DNA of 64,000 nucleotides, taken from contig NZ_JANAVY020000001.1 of NCBI RefSeq assembly GCF_025195085.2, positions 620,001 through 684,000 of the forward strand, read 5' to 3'. Positions 52,098 through 62,844 of this stretch are shown here, piece after piece. Position numbers and translations under genes: made by a program. This DNA comes from Vibrio intestinalis (GTDB lineage Bacteria; Pseudomonadota; Gammaproteobacteria; Enterobacterales; Vibrionaceae). The notes beneath the pieces were generated by a model. It saw only the letters and a list, made by a program, of their open reading frames with translations, ran no database searches and was not told the origin of the DNA. How positions within the stretch are numbered: the first letter of the stretch is position 1; the number at the start of each line of letters is the position of its first letter.

Positions 52098-53321
52098 ATG
52101 TATATCTTGAAATACTCTTACTTCGCGCGACAGCCCATATTAGACATCGATAAGAAAACGATTGCTTACGAGCTTTTGTTCCGAGATGGGCCCAATAATT
52201 CCTTTCCAGATATTGATCCTAACTTAGCGACTAGCCAACTTCTCTCCGATCATTTCTTAACTGCTCAGCAAGATGCCATTGGCGACAAACTTGGCTTTGT
52301 AAACTTTCCCTACTTAAGTTTGATTAACGAAGTGCCTGCCCTATTCCCAGCGAAAAGCTTGGTGGTGGAAATTTTAGAAGATTGTCAGCCAACTGAAGAA
52401 CTGCTTAACGCGGTTCGCTCATTAGCCAAACAAGGGTACAAAATAGCGCTGGATGATTTTGTCCCTAGTAAAGAATGGCGCGCATTTTTGCCTTATGTGT
52501 CGATCATCAAGTTCGATATTCGTATCGTGCCGATCGAAAAAGCCAAGCTCTACATACAAAAACTCGCAAAAACCAAAATTGAATTTCTGGCTGAAAAAGT
52601 GGAAACCTTACAAGAGTTTGAACAGGCTAAACAGGCTGGGTTTAAATACTTCCAAGGTTACTTCTTTAGCAAACCGGAGGTCATCCAAAAAAAGTCGCTA
52701 GAGCCCTCGCTTTTGACTGTCATTCAGCTCATTACCGAAGTGGCGAACAGCGAACTTGACCTGGTTAAAATTGAAGACTTAATAGCCAAAGATGTCACCT
52801 TGTCATACAAGCTACTTAGCTTTGTAAACTCTTCGTACCTAATTACCAAAAAGATTGAGTCTTTCCGCCAAGCGCTTATTTATTTAGGTGAAGAGCGATT
52901 GCGAAAGTTCATCTCATTAGTTTCCATTTCAACTACTAAAGACGATAAACCAGACTACCTCTATACCTTGTCAATGCAGCGAGCTAAGTTTTGCCAAATG
53001 ATCGCGCAATGCCCTTCAATGAAGGTATCGTCGTCGCAAGCCTTTTTGACCGGTATGTTTTCTCTGCTCGATTCACTGCTTGACCGACCGCTCAAACAAA
53101 TCGTCGACGAAATGCCCATTGAAGAAACAGTGACTAACGCATTGTTAGAGCATCAGGGCAAGTTAGGCACTTTGCTGCGGCTAGTTAAAGCCTATGAGAA
53201 AGCAGAGTGGGATAAAGCGGCAATCTACACTGAGCAGCTCAAACTTAACGAAGACCAAATTGCAAAGGCTTACGAAGAGTCAGTGAAATGGACTGCCGAA
53301 CTGCTCGACGTCGAGCTGTAA
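52098..53321 (+). CDS. EAL-HDOD protein, CdgJ-like
   Basis: 407 residues from ATG 52098 (a TTG directly upstream at 52095 is less likely). The N-terminal EAL-like domain reads YELLFRDG in place of EAL; it keeps metal-ligand type residues in FVNFP, VEILED, ALDDF, IKFDIR, LAEKVET, and FQGYFFSKP. After DDF, the usual GTGYSS loop is replaced by VPSKEWRAF, so activity is doubtful. A C-terminal HDOD domain follows from about residue 205 (DVTLSYKLLSFVNSSYLI, ALIYLGEERLRKFISLVS). V. cholerae CdgJ has this architecture and affects motility. Monocistronic. Confidence 0.85.
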   Translation: MYILKYSYFARQPILDIDKKTIAYELLFRDGPNNSFPDIDPNLATSQLLSDHFLTAQQDAIGDKLGFVNFPYLSLINEVPALFPAKSLVVEILEDCQPTEELLNAVRSLAKQGYKIALDDFVPSKEWRAFLPYVSIIKFDIRIVPIEKAKLYIQKLAKTKIEFLAEKVETLQEFEQAKQAGFKYFQGYFFSKPEVIQKKSLEPSLLTVIQLITEVANSELDLVKIEDLIAKDVTLSYKLLSFVNSSYLITKKIESFRQALIYLGEERLRKFISLVSISTTKDDKPDYLYTLSMQRAKFCQMIAQCPSMKVSSSQAFLTGMFSLLDSLLDRPLKQIVDEMPIEETVTNALLEHQGKLGTLLRLVKAYEKAEWDKAAIYTEQLKLNEDQIAKAYEESVKWTAELLDVEL

Positions 53322-53389
53322 AGGTTTACATCCCCTAACTAGCTCAATACACTTAGCATCATTCTACTGAGGCTAATGTCGGTATCCCC

Positions 53390-53884
53390 ATGAATTCATG
53401 CCCTTGCGGCGCAGCTAATGACTACGAACAGTGCTGCTCCCCTATCCATCGAGATCACTCCCAAGCAAAAACTCCTGATCAGCTAATGCGTTCTCGCTAC
53501 AGCGCCCATGTAAAAGGCTTAGTGGACTTTGTTGTTAACACTTATCATCCGAGCTGCCAAGCAGAACAACAGCGAGAAGCCATTGCGGAGTCCATTGATA
53601 GTGATTGGGCCAAGCTTGAGGTTGTCAGTGCAGAGCCAAGCACTCTTGCCGACGAAGGGTTTGTCACGTTCAAGGCTTACTTCAACCAAGACGATAAACA
53701 ATACTGCCTTGAAGAACGATCTCGCTTCGTGCGTGAAGATGGTTTGTGGTATTACATTGATGGCGAATTTCCGCAACCAGAGCAAGACTCTCGCTTAAAC
53801 GAACCTGTTCACAGCGTGAAAGTTGGCCGAAACGATCCTTGTATTTGTGGCAGCGGTAAAAAATTTAAGAAGTGCTGCGGATAA
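53390..53884 (+). CDS. ychJ: YchJ family SEC-C motif protein
   Basis: 164 residues. Two SEC-C zinc motifs, at the N-terminus ([16 protein letters not shown]) and the C-terminus ([17 protein letters not shown]), frame a NTF2-like middle domain ([20 protein letters not shown]). UPF0225/YchJ. Its function is not known to me; the SEC-C motif is also found at the end of SecA. It ends at a strong terminator. Confidence 0.9.
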   Translation: MNSCPCGAANDYEQCCSPIHRDHSQAKTPDQLMRSRYSAHVKGLVDFVVNTYHPSCQAEQQREAIAESIDSDWAKLEVVSAEPSTLADEGFVTFKAYFNQDDKQYCLEERSRFVREDGLWYYIDGEFPQPEQDSRLNEPVHSVKVGRNDPCICGSGKKFKKCCG

Positions 53885-53891
53885 ATCGAAA

Positions 53892-53923
53892 AAAAAGGTA
53901 GATGATCACTCATCTACCTTTTT
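53892..53923 (+). terminator. Terminator of ychJ
   Basis: GGTAGATGA (53897-53905), loop TCAC, TCATCTACC (53910-53918), flanked by As and TTTTT. Confidence 0.9.
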
Positions 53924-54001
53924 AATATGTAACCCATAAACGATAAGCCATTGTTGCTTTAAGAAAAACTCAGCAACTGTGCTATCTTGAATACAGAGTT
54001 T

Positions 54002-54289
54002 TTAGTCTGCCTTATTTGGATTTACTCGTACAATATCGCCCTGATCAGCGTGAAACTGCTTTTTGAGTTCTGCTTTCGATTTAAAGCTAATTTCACCGCC
54101 TTGTGCCACTGTCATATGCTCAGCTTCACTATTATGTTTAGACTGATAAAGCATCACAGCTTGCATACAAGAATCACGTTGTTGTTGAGTAAGAGTTTCA
54201 CCTTCTGGCCATTTCCCGGTTTCCACCGCGTAAAGCAGGCGTTGATAGGCTTCCGGAGTAATGGCGTTGACTAATTGCTCGGCATCCAT
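54002..54289 (-). CDS. yeaC: DUF1315 family protein YeaC
   Basis: 95 residues, soluble. The family start is LVNAITPEAYQRLLYAVETG, followed by KWPEGETLTQQQRDSCMQAV. Function unknown to me. E. coli has yeaC-msrB-gapA-yeaD in the same neighbourhood, which supports the name. Divergent from the DUF2989 lipoprotein gene. Confidence 0.88.
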   Translation of the reverse strand: MDAEQLVNAITPEAYQRLLYAVETGKWPEGETLTQQQRDSCMQAVMLYQSKHNSEAEHMTVAQGGEISFKSKAELKKQFHADQGDIVRVNPNKAD

Positions 54290-54391
54290 GATGTTTCCTT
54301 ATCATTATCGTTTGAGCAAAACATAACTGGCTCAATAACGGAGTCAAGAAGACTCCTTTTAATAAGTGTAATTGATCACAAGCATTGAATT

Positions 54392-55210
54392 ATGAATAAA
54401 CTAACATTGGCCGCCACGATAGGCTTAAGCTTTGCGCTTGTTGGGTGTTTTGAAGGAAGAAAAAACACCGAGCAACTCTGTTCTGACAACCCAGCCTTAC
54501 GCTGTGAGCTTCTCAATATGGACGATGGCCAATGCCGTGTTCCACGTACTGATTTGGTTTGGCACCGTTTTGAAGTTCTAAAACAGCCGACTGATGAAAA
54601 CAAAATTGAGGAATACCATATTCTTGCCGAGTATGAGAAATGCCTCTCTCTTGCCGCGCAAATCCAACCTATCGATCAAAACAACCGTAAAGACAAACGC
54701 TTTACGGCTTTAATGCATGCGGGTGAAGAGAAAACTCGATTGGTGCAAGAGCTTAAGCGCTCAACCTCCCCTCAAGCTCTTTACTTCTTATGGAGTCAAG
54801 AAGGCGATGATCAAGCTCAGCGTTTGTTCCTAAGAATGGAAGGCTCGCCAGCACTTGAAACCTCAGAGATGCAATACGCACTTGCTACTTTCTATACCTC
54901 ACGAGATGCAGAAAAAACCGTTTACCTACTGCACCGTGCGCTTGAGCTATCTGACGGCAAGAAAGTTAATACTGAGATTCTAAAATCCCTAGCGAGCATT
55001 AACTTTAATTTGAATCGTAAAGAACAAGCGTATATTTGGGCGCAAGTCGCAAGCGGCTTTGATGTTGCGATTGCTTCAGCCAGTGGCCGCCAACTTATGT
55101 ACGGATTTGATCAAGAAAAATACGATCAACTGGATGATGTCGCGAGTGAAGTCCAAGACGCTATTGAAGATGGTGCATTCCGAGCGGGTATGCTTGCAAA
55201 CTATCAATAA
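54392..55210 (+). CDS. DUF2989 lipoprotein
   Basis: 272 residues. Lipoprotein signal MNKLTLAATIGLSFALVGCF with lipobox LVGC. The mature part carries two further close cysteines (LCSDNPALRC) and a later C in QCRVP, then a helical region with TPR-like repeats from about residue 130 (QALYFLWSQEGDDQAQRLFL, EMQYALATFYTSRDAEKTVY). This matches DUF2989 lipoproteins of Vibrio and Shewanella. Function unknown. Its terminator (55243-55269) overlaps the end of msrB. Confidence 0.82.
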   Translation: MNKLTLAATIGLSFALVGCFEGRKNTEQLCSDNPALRCELLNMDDGQCRVPRTDLVWHRFEVLKQPTDENKIEEYHILAEYEKCLSLAAQIQPIDQNNRKDKRFTALMHAGEEKTRLVQELKRSTSPQALYFLWSQEGDDQAQRLFLRMEGSPALETSEMQYALATFYTSRDAEKTVYLLHRALELSDGKKVNTEILKSLASINFNLNRKEQAYIWAQVASGFDVAIASASGRQLMYGFDQEKYDQLDDVASEVQDAIEDGAFRAGMLANYQ

Positions 55211-55242
55211 CGCCAGATTCAAATTGAAAGGATAAAACAATC

Positions 55243-55269
55243 AGCGGTGAATTATTCACCGCTTTTTTG
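55243..55269 (+). terminator. Terminator of the DUF2989 gene, overlapping the msrB 3' end
   Basis: AGCGGTGAA (55243-55251), loop TTA, TTCACCGCT (55255-55263), then TTTTT. The right part lies inside msrB coding sequence (its stop is at 55252). Confidence 0.85.
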
Positions 55270-55671
55270 TGGATTGTTGAAAATTAACGACACCGAATTA
55301 ACACAGTAACGTTCACCGGTAGATGGCGGGCCATCATTAAAAACGTGGCCTAGGTGGCTATCACAAGCGGAACAACGAATCTCGATTCGCTTCATTCCGT
55401 GACTTAGATCTTCTAAATAGCGAATCGCCTGCGCATCAATAGGCGCATCAAAACTCGGCCAGCCACATCCTGAATCATACTTATTATCTGATTGAAATAA
55501 TTCAGCATTACAACAAGTACAGTGATAAATGCCACTTTCTCTGTTATGCAGCAGCGTGCCACTAAAAGGGGCTTCTGTTCCTTGCAGTCGACAGACTCGA
55601 TACTGTTCATCAGATAACGTCTCACGCCAGTATTCATCTGACTTCACGACGCTTTTCGACTTCTTTTCCAT
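55252..55671 (-). CDS. msrB: Peptide-methionine (R)-S-oxide reductase MsrB
   Basis: 139 residues (E. coli 137). Two CxxC zinc pairs ([11 protein letters not shown] and [16 protein letters not shown]), the SGCGWPSF motif, and the catalytic cysteine in [11 protein letters not shown]. It reduces the R form of methionine sulfoxide, using thioredoxin. Divergent from gapA. Confidence 0.95.
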   Translation of the reverse strand: MEKKSKSVVKSDEYWRETLSDEQYRVCRLQGTEAPFSGTLLHNRESGIYHCTCCNAELFQSDNKYDSGCGWPSFDAPIDAQAIRYLEDLSHGMKRIEIRCSACDSHLGHVFNDGPPSTGERYCVNSVSLIFNNPQKSGE

Positions 55672-55861
55672 CTGATTACTTCTCCATTTTTTACTTTATT
55701 ATTATCTAAATTTCAGTGAAAAACTTGCACCAAGCAGCCTTTGTAGCACATACTTTCTCACCGAGATAGCGCGATGCAAAATCCAGGATAGGATTTGAGT
55801 CGCCAATAACATTTTACGTCAACTGGATAGGATAAAAATCTACGATCCGTCTAAAAGATAA

Positions 55862-57004
<1,143 letters not shown>

Positions 57005-57038
57005 TTTCTTAGGATGCGCAATTAGCGTATGACTTTTA

Positions 57039-57067
57039 AAAAGGCGACTTTATAGTCGCCTTTTTTG
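57039..57067 (+). terminator. Terminator of gapA
   Basis: AAGGCGACT (57041-57049), loop TTAT, AGTCGCCTT (57054-57062), then TTTT. Confidence 0.93.
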
Positions 57068-57113
57068 TATCCAAAATTTCTGTTGGCATTTGACTAACAA
57101 AAGGACTTAAACG

Positions 57114-57998
57114 ATGGATTTAGTCTCACTCCCTGCCCATACGGTTCTCTCTGACAACGTAACAATTGTAGAAAAAGACAACGTAAAAATCGTTCGCATC
57201 ATCCACGACAAAGCGACCGCTGGTATCTCGCTGTTTGGTGGTCATGTGGTTTCTTACCAACCTGCAGGTCAACAAGATCTGATTTGGATGAGCGAAGAAG
57301 CAGTATTCGATGGCGCTAAAGCGCTTCGTGGTGGTATTCCTGTTTGTTGGCCATGGTTTGGTCGCATTGCTGCGCCTGCTCATGGCTTCGCTCGCAGCAC
57401 AGTGTGGGAACTGGTTGAACACCGTGAAAATGACAACGGCGTTATTGTCGAACTTGCCCTATTCCCAAGTGAAGAAACTCACGACATTTGGCCACATATG
57501 TTTGATGCACGCCTTCTTGTTGAAGTTGGTGATGAGCTTAAAGTTACTCTAAAAGTAACCAATATCGACGACGATGCATGGACATTCTCTGGTGCATTGC
57601 ACACCTACCTAAACGTAGGTGATATTGAAAAGGCACAGACGACCGGCATGGGTAACGAATACATCGACAGCTTGCTTGAAGATAAGGTTTGCCAAGGCGG
57701 TGAAACACTAGTGCTGACTGACACTATCGACCGTGTTTACACAAAACCTGAAGCGGTAATTAAAGTGTCAGACCCTGTTATCAACCGTGTAATCAACATT
57801 GAAAACCACGGCCACAACTCTGCAGTACTTTGGAACCCATGGGCGGCTGGCGCTCAAGGTATGGGTGACATGCAAGATGATGGTTACCAAACCATGCTTT
57901 GTGTTGAGTCCACAGTACACGCGCCTAGCATCAATGAAGGTATTACCCTTCAACCTGATGAAAGCTACGCACTAAGCACAGTTATCTCTGCAAGCTAA
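57114..57998 (+). CDS. yeaD: Glucose-6-phosphate 1-epimerase (YeaD)
   Basis: 294 residues. Aldose 1-epimerase superfamily: ISLFGGHVVSYQPAGQQDLI, GAKALRGGIPVCWPWFGR, PAHGFARSTVWELVEHREND, with catalytic-type His and Glu. AAAGGAC before the ATG. It interconverts anomers of glucose-6-phosphate. Follows gapA as in E. coli. Confidence 0.9.
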   Translation: MDLVSLPAHTVLSDNVTIVEKDNVKIVRIIHDKATAGISLFGGHVVSYQPAGQQDLIWMSEEAVFDGAKALRGGIPVCWPWFGRIAAPAHGFARSTVWELVEHRENDNGVIVELALFPSEETHDIWPHMFDARLLVEVGDELKVTLKVTNIDDDAWTFSGALHTYLNVGDIEKAQTTGMGNEYIDSLLEDKVCQGGETLVLTDTIDRVYTKPEAVIKVSDPVINRVINIENHGHNSAVLWNPWAAGAQGMGDMQDDGYQTMLCVESTVHAPSINEGITLQPDESYALSTVISAS

Positions 57999-58035
57999 GC
58001 GACGCGCTTAACTAACAAGCGAGATTAAACGATAA

Positions 58036-58068
58036 AAAAGGCAGTGGTATATTCATACTACTGCCTTT
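58036..58068 (+). terminator. Terminator of yeaD
   Basis: GGCAGTGGTAT (58040-58050), loop ATTC, ATACTACTGCC (58055-58065), with one G-T pair, then TTTG. Confidence 0.8.
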
Positions 58069-58144
58069 GTGTTTTTAGTTTTAGCTATATACCTTAATCA
58101 GCCCGTTCTGAGTCATCCCCCAACTCGGCTAAGTCCCAGCTGAG

Positions 58145-60031
58145 CTACACTTTAAACTTATTGGTAATCTCCGCTAAGCTTTCTACCACCAACGACAGAT
58201 TTCTAGTCGACTCTTCCGTCTGCATGGCATTGTCATTAGTGTGAGTCGCCAAGCTATTCACAGCCACCACAGATTGGTTTATTTCCTGCGCCACTGCATT
58301 TTGCTCTTCCGCTGCTGTCGCAATTTGCGCGTTCATGTCTTGAATCATATCCACAGAGCTTAAAATGGAGCTTAACGAGTCTCTCGCTTTGCTTGCCATT
58401 TCAATCGCACCTTGGGTTTGATTCTGACTTTGCACCATTGAATCTACCGCCGTTTCCGCCACTGTTTGCAGCTTACCAATCGTCTGGTTGATTTCTTCAA
58501 TACTGTTTTGAGTTCTACTCGCTAAAGAGCGTACTTCGTCTGCTACAACCGCAAAGCCACGCCCCTGCTCACCTGCACGTGCCGCCTCAATTGCCGCATT
58601 AAGTGCCAATAAGTTGGTTTGTTCCGCAATGTCACGAATCACGTTCAATACATTAGCAACGTTACCCGTTTCATGTTTTAGCTCAGTAATGGTTTCAGCC
58701 ACTAGCTCGATATCTTGACCGAGTTTGTTAATCACTTCCGAAGTTTCGGTTGTCACTTCAGCACCAAGCTGCGCGTGTTCAAATGCATCGGTCGCCGATG
58801 TAGAAGCATGTTGTGCATTGCGAGAAATTTCCTCAACAGTGGAGACCATCTCATTCATCGCGGTAGAAGTCAGTTCCATTTGCGATATTTGGTCAGTCGA
58901 GCTGCTGCGGGTATTTTCCGCAAGGTTCGCTAACTCTGAGGACGTGCTCTCAATATGATTAGACTGAGTGTTAATACGACCAACCATCGCTCTTAGGTTT
59001 GCTACCATAGATACCGTCGCGGCATAGACACCCGTGTCATTACCTTTCGCCTTCGCATCAACGGTTAAATCCCCTTCTGCTATGCGTTCAATGATGTGCT
59101 GGATGTGTTTTGGTTCGCCACCAATAGGTACATAGATGAGCTTTTGAATCACCATGTATATCACGCCTAAACTGATTAGGATGAATGCAAGAGCTGACCA
59201 CAAAGAGAACTGCAGCATTTCTTTACTTGGCGCGAGGATTTCCACCATCGGTTCGTAAGTGAATACGGTTAGTCCATGTGGGTTAGGGCCATTTTTGGTA
59301 CCAATATGCTCATCACTGCCGTTAATTTGGTAAGTGATGTGTGAGCCATCAAAATCTTGGTACATTGGTCTAACTTCATAAATGTTCTTACTCAGCAAGT
59401 CAGGATATTGAGTGAACAAGATGTTGTCGTTGCCATCAATTAAGAACAGTTGGCCATCAGGCACGTTCTCTTCAACCAACTTAAGCCAAACGTCAGATGA
59501 AATATCTGTACCTGCAACACCGATGAAGACACCATCTTTCATCACTGGCACTGTTAAAGATGAAAGTAATTTGCCAGAGATCTGATCGACACTCGGTTCC
59601 GTTAGTACGAATGGCTTGCCTGATTTCGGTCCAGAGAACCACTCCCCTCCCAAGCTCATCCCGCTAAATTTTTCACCGGTATGTTCTAGAGATGAGCCAT
59701 TATCAAAGACGATGTACGTTGCACTAGCGCCAACGGTCTTATTTAAGTCCTTGAGCATGTTAAAAATGGTCGCTTCATTTAACACCTGACCATTTTGATA
59801 TTGCATTGCCTCGCTGATCGCACCCAAACGTTGCTCAATATTAGTGACATATTGATCAACCTGAATCGAGACAGACAAGCCTTGTTGTTTTCTGAAGTTA
59901 ACGGATTCTTCGAGATTGTAGTTTTGAAAAGTGTTGTAACTAAACAGCGAAACGCCGAGTACAGTGACAACTAATATGCCGCCAATAATTAATGTCAGCA
60001 GCCGCTTTAGCGTCATTTTGCTTAAATCCAT
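58145..60031 (-). CDS. Methyl-accepting chemotaxis protein with dCACHE sensor
   Basis: 628 residues. First membrane helix about 13-33 ([20 protein letters not shown]), a periplasmic dCACHE region of about 240 residues ([42 protein letters not shown]), second helix about 278-298, HAMP domain, then the long coiled-coil signalling hairpin. The tip is the conserved [20 protein letters not shown] followed by [15 protein letters not shown]. It lacks the C-terminal CheR-binding pentapeptide, ending EITNKFKV. The ligand is unknown; the dCACHE motif does not match the amino-acid-sensing type well enough to assign. Confidence 0.93.
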   Translation of the reverse strand: MDLSKMTLKRLLTLIIGGILVVTVLGVSLFSYNTFQNYNLEESVNFRKQQGLSVSIQVDQYVTNIEQRLGAISEAMQYQNGQVLNEATIFNMLKDLNKTVGASATYIVFDNGSSLEHTGEKFSGMSLGGEWFSGPKSGKPFVLTEPSVDQISGKLLSSLTVPVMKDGVFIGVAGTDISSDVWLKLVEENVPDGQLFLIDGNDNILFTQYPDLLSKNIYEVRPMYQDFDGSHITYQINGSDEHIGTKNGPNPHGLTVFTYEPMVEILAPSKEMLQFSLWSALAFILISLGVIYMVIQKLIYVPIGGEPKHIQHIIERIAEGDLTVDAKAKGNDTGVYAATVSMVANLRAMVGRINTQSNHIESTSSELANLAENTRSSSTDQISQMELTSTAMNEMVSTVEEISRNAQHASTSATDAFEHAQLGAEVTTETSEVINKLGQDIELVAETITELKHETGNVANVLNVIRDIAEQTNLLALNAAIEAARAGEQGRGFAVVADEVRSLASRTQNSIEEINQTIGKLQTVAETAVDSMVQSQNQTQGAIEMASKARDSLSSILSSVDMIQDMNAQIATAAEEQNAVAQEINQSVVAVNSLATHTNDNAMQTEESTRNLSLVVESLAEITNKFKV

Positions 60032-60349
60032 AAATAGAGCCCAAATACCATTACTATTGTTTGTTTATAGTTATGATTTCCCAATCTTCTCATTAACGGT
60101 TCTCTGTTGATTGAACACGTTAACGGCACACTCCTATGCATTGCAATTGTTTACATATAGACAAGGCTGATGATAGCACTATCTATTTCAGGCAAAACTT
60201 GAAGCAAAACACAGAGTTAACTTTTGGCTAAGGTACAAACAGCAAATTAAACAACTAAATGATTAAACGTGGCTCAAGATCATATCTATTTATCTATCCT
60301 GGCCGTTTTTTGCTACACTCCACCCCAGTTAAAATAGGTTAAGATTTCC
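60032..60349. other. Divergent region between the MCP gene and rlmA
   Basis: 318 bases, AT-rich. It must hold promoters for both genes. Apart from possible -10-like TA-rich stretches, I see no inverted repeat or operator that stands out. Confidence 0.4.
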
Positions 60350-61183
60350 ATGCCGTACCAATGCCCGCTTTGTCATCAATCGCTGACATTTTCAGATCGC
60401 ACATATCGCTGTGCTAATAACCACTCGTTTGACCTAGCTAAAGAAGGCTATGTGAACTTGATGCCCGCGCATCATAAACGCTCTAAAGATCCCGGTGATA
60501 ACAAAGAGATGATGCAAGCTCGTCGCCGCTTTCTTGAATGCGATTACTACCAGCCGATGAAGAAGAAGATCGCCCAACTGTGTGCTCAATTTGTTCAAGG
60601 TACCGAGCATCAGCTGCTTGATATTGGTTGTGGTGAAGGTTACTACACGAATGAAGTAGCTCAGCAGTTGTTGGCACAATCAGCGTCAGCGCAAGTGTTT
60701 GGTTTGGATATCTCTAAAGTGGCTATCCGTTACGCATCAAAACGCTACCACAATTGCCAATTCAGTGTGGCTTCTAGCCATCGCCTGCCTTTTTCTGACC
60801 AAAGCTTAGACGCGATTCTACGTATCTATGCGCCATGTAAAGCGCAAGAGTTGCAGCGCTGTATTAAAGATAACGGCGTTGTGATTACTGTTTCTCCGGC
60901 TGGCCGTCACCTTTATCAACTGCGTGAACATATCTACCAAGACGTCAGACTGCATGACGAAAAGCCAGAGCAGATCGAAGGGTTTGAGTTAGAGCATCAA
61001 GAGATACTCAATTACGTTATGCCGCTTAAACAGGGCCACGGATTTGATCTATTACAGATGACGCCTTTCGCTTGGAAAGCCAGCGATGAGCTGCGTGACA
61101 TGCTTAAATCAACTCCGCAGTTTGATTGCGAAGTCGATTTTATGATTCGCGTTTATCGTAAACAGCCAGCATCAGCGGAATAA
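60350..61183 (+). CDS. rlmA: 23S rRNA (guanine-N1)-methyltransferase RlmA
   Basis: 277 residues (E. coli 269). An N-terminal zinc finger (CPLCHQSLTF, YRCANNHSFDLA with ligands C5, C8, C21 and H25) precedes the methyltransferase domain. SAM motif LLDIGCGEGYYTNEVA near residue 85, then VFGLDISKVAIRYASKRYHN. The sequence AKEGYVNLMP follows the finger as in RlmA. It methylates G745 of 23S rRNA. Confidence 0.93.
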   Translation: MPYQCPLCHQSLTFSDRTYRCANNHSFDLAKEGYVNLMPAHHKRSKDPGDNKEMMQARRRFLECDYYQPMKKKIAQLCAQFVQGTEHQLLDIGCGEGYYTNEVAQQLLAQSASAQVFGLDISKVAIRYASKRYHNCQFSVASSHRLPFSDQSLDAILRIYAPCKAQELQRCIKDNGVVITVSPAGRHLYQLREHIYQDVRLHDEKPEQIEGFELEHQEILNYVMPLKQGHGFDLLQMTPFAWKASDELRDMLKSTPQFDCEVDFMIRVYRKQPASAE

Positions 61184-61309
61184 ACGTTGAGCATCACTAA
61201 GGTCTCTATTACTCTCTAAAAAGTGAGAGTACGTTAACCACATCAATGAACTCTGTTTGGTTAACTTCGTACTCTACACTTAACTAGGATGGTTATTAGA
61301 GGCCTTACT

Positions 61310-62248
61310 ATGAGCAAATTTTTATCCATTGCCCTTGGCGCGTTTACACTCACCGCTTGCGCGGCCACTTCTCCATCACAATCTTCCCAAGCCATTGTTA
61401 GCTTCTATGACTATCAACTTGCAACGCCGAAAGGCCAAGTAATAGAGCTTACAAGCCTGCCAAGCACCATAACTAGCGCGGACGTAATTTTAGTAGGTGA
61501 ATGGCACACCCACAGTGCGGTGCATCGATTCCAGACCGATCTTCTCAAACAGCTTAGCAAGAACAATCGCCCGATTGCCTTATCTATGGAGCAGTTTTCA
61601 CGCCCTTATCAAGCGGTGATCGATAATTACCTAGCCGGTGAAATTGGCGAGCAAACTTTTATCAAACAAACGCAAGCATGGCCAAACTATGAGAGTGATT
61701 ATCGCCCTTTAATTGAACTCGCCAAGCGTAACCAAATGTCGGTCATTGCTTCTAATGCGCCAAAATCTATTGTGCGCTGTATTGGCCGTGAAGGTATTGA
61801 ATATCTCAAAAAGCTAGATTCTACGCACCGCAGCTGGGTGGCAAATCAGATCAACACCCAAGATTCTCCCTATAAATCAAAGTTCATGGCTTCAATGCAT
61901 CACGGCAAGCCTGAGCAAACCGAAAAACACTACGCCGCGCAGATCACATGGGATGAGACGATGGCAGAAAGTATCGTCAATCACCTCACCAAGTTCCCCA
62001 ACCAACAAGTTATGCACATTGCTGGTAAATTCCACACCGAAAATGGCTTAGGCATCAAAGCTTCTATTCTTCGCCGTAACCCTCAACTAGACGTGGTTGT
62101 GATTACCCCTGTCACCACTCTCAGCCAAGAGAGCACAGATTATCAACTGGCTGTGCTTGCGCCACCACAGCGTTACGTAAAAGAAGAGAATCAGCTTAAG
62201 GCTTACCACTCCATCAATCACAGACACAAAAAGTTACACTGCCAGTAA
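61310..62248 (+). CDS. ChaN family heme-binding lipoprotein
   Basis: 312 residues from ATG 61310 with AGAGG 8 bases upstream. Lipoprotein signal MSKFLSIALGAFTLTACAAT with lipobox LTAC. The DUF399/ChaN domain begins with ILVGEWHTHSAVHRFQTDLL and continues with ALSMEQFSRPYQ and MHIAGKFHTENGLGI. ChaN of Campylobacter binds two heme groups and is anchored to the outer membrane. Its role in Vibrio is probably heme or iron handling, inferred from the family. Confidence 0.85.
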   Translation: MSKFLSIALGAFTLTACAATSPSQSSQAIVSFYDYQLATPKGQVIELTSLPSTITSADVILVGEWHTHSAVHRFQTDLLKQLSKNNRPIALSMEQFSRPYQAVIDNYLAGEIGEQTFIKQTQAWPNYESDYRPLIELAKRNQMSVIASNAPKSIVRCIGREGIEYLKKLDSTHRSWVANQINTQDSPYKSKFMASMHHGKPEQTEKHYAAQITWDETMAESIVNHLTKFPNQQVMHIAGKFHTENGLGIKASILRRNPQLDVVVITPVTTLSQESTDYQLAVLAPPQRYVKEENQLKAYHSINHRHKKLHCQ

Positions 62249-62381
62249 GCGTACAAATACTAGTGGACAAAAAGTGGCTTGGTTTTTGCTAAATAACTTT
62301 TGATTCAATCAGCGAATAATTCATCAAAGTTTTAGTCATGCTGGTCGATACATTAGTTGAGGACCGTTACAGGAGATAGTT

Positions 62382-62735
62382 ATGACACCAGTAGGAATGG
62401 AGCCAGCCAAGCTGACACCAGCCCAACAAGTCAAGCCTCAAGCCAAGCCAACTGAAGCAGCGAACAGCCCTGCGCCACTAAAAGTAGAGCAGAATAAAGT
62501 GACGCTATCTGAAGAAGGCAAAGCCTTGCTTGCCGCTTTACAAGAAATAGAAAAAGAAAGCTCAGCGGCAAAACCTGAAAAATCTGTCGGCGATAAGGTT
62601 GAGTCCTTTGCTCATGGAGCGCTGGGTATGGATCACCCAGATAAGGTAAAAGAAGAGGAAGACGATTCATATTCTGCAGGGCAATTAGTTTCCGCTGCGG
62701 CAACCATTGGTGGTTTGATATTGATGCTTGCTTGA
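62382..62735 (+). CDS. Small hypothetical protein with C-terminal membrane segment, 117 aa
   Basis: 117 residues starting at ATG 62382, with GGAGAT upstream. The N-terminal half is rich in Pro, Ala, Gln and Lys (MTPVGMEPAKLTPAQQVKPQ), followed by a helical acidic stretch and a C-terminal hydrophobic tail (LVSAAATIGGLILMLA). I do not recognise it. The open coding frame, the ribosome-binding site and the lack of an alternative frame support it as a real gene. Confidence 0.7.
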   Translation: MTPVGMEPAKLTPAQQVKPQAKPTEAANSPAPLKVEQNKVTLSEEGKALLAALQEIEKESSAAKPEKSVGDKVESFAHGALGMDHPDKVKEEEDDSYSAGQLVSAAATIGGLILMLA

Positions 62736-62802
62736 TATTTTTATCAAGCAAGTACCACAAAATTTCCATTTATCTTCACGACAAAATTGTCTGTTTGTAC
62801 CT

Positions 62803-62839
62803 AAAAAGCCTGACCCCACATAATGGTCAGATACTTTTT
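62803..62839 (+). terminator. Hairpin before the BCCT gene
   Basis: AAAAAG (62803-62808) / CTTTTT (62834-62839) enclose CTGACC (62810-62815) / GGTCAG (62825-62830). It could end the 117-aa gene or lie in the leader of the transporter. Confidence 0.5.
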
Positions 62840-62844
62840 AATGG

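Noticed and set aside
58105..58150. A tRNA-like start (GTAGCTCAGCTGG on the minus strand)
   Set aside because: It is made from the end of the chemotaxis gene and the region after it (the TAG in it is the stop codon). No acceptor stem, anticodon arm or T-loop fits.
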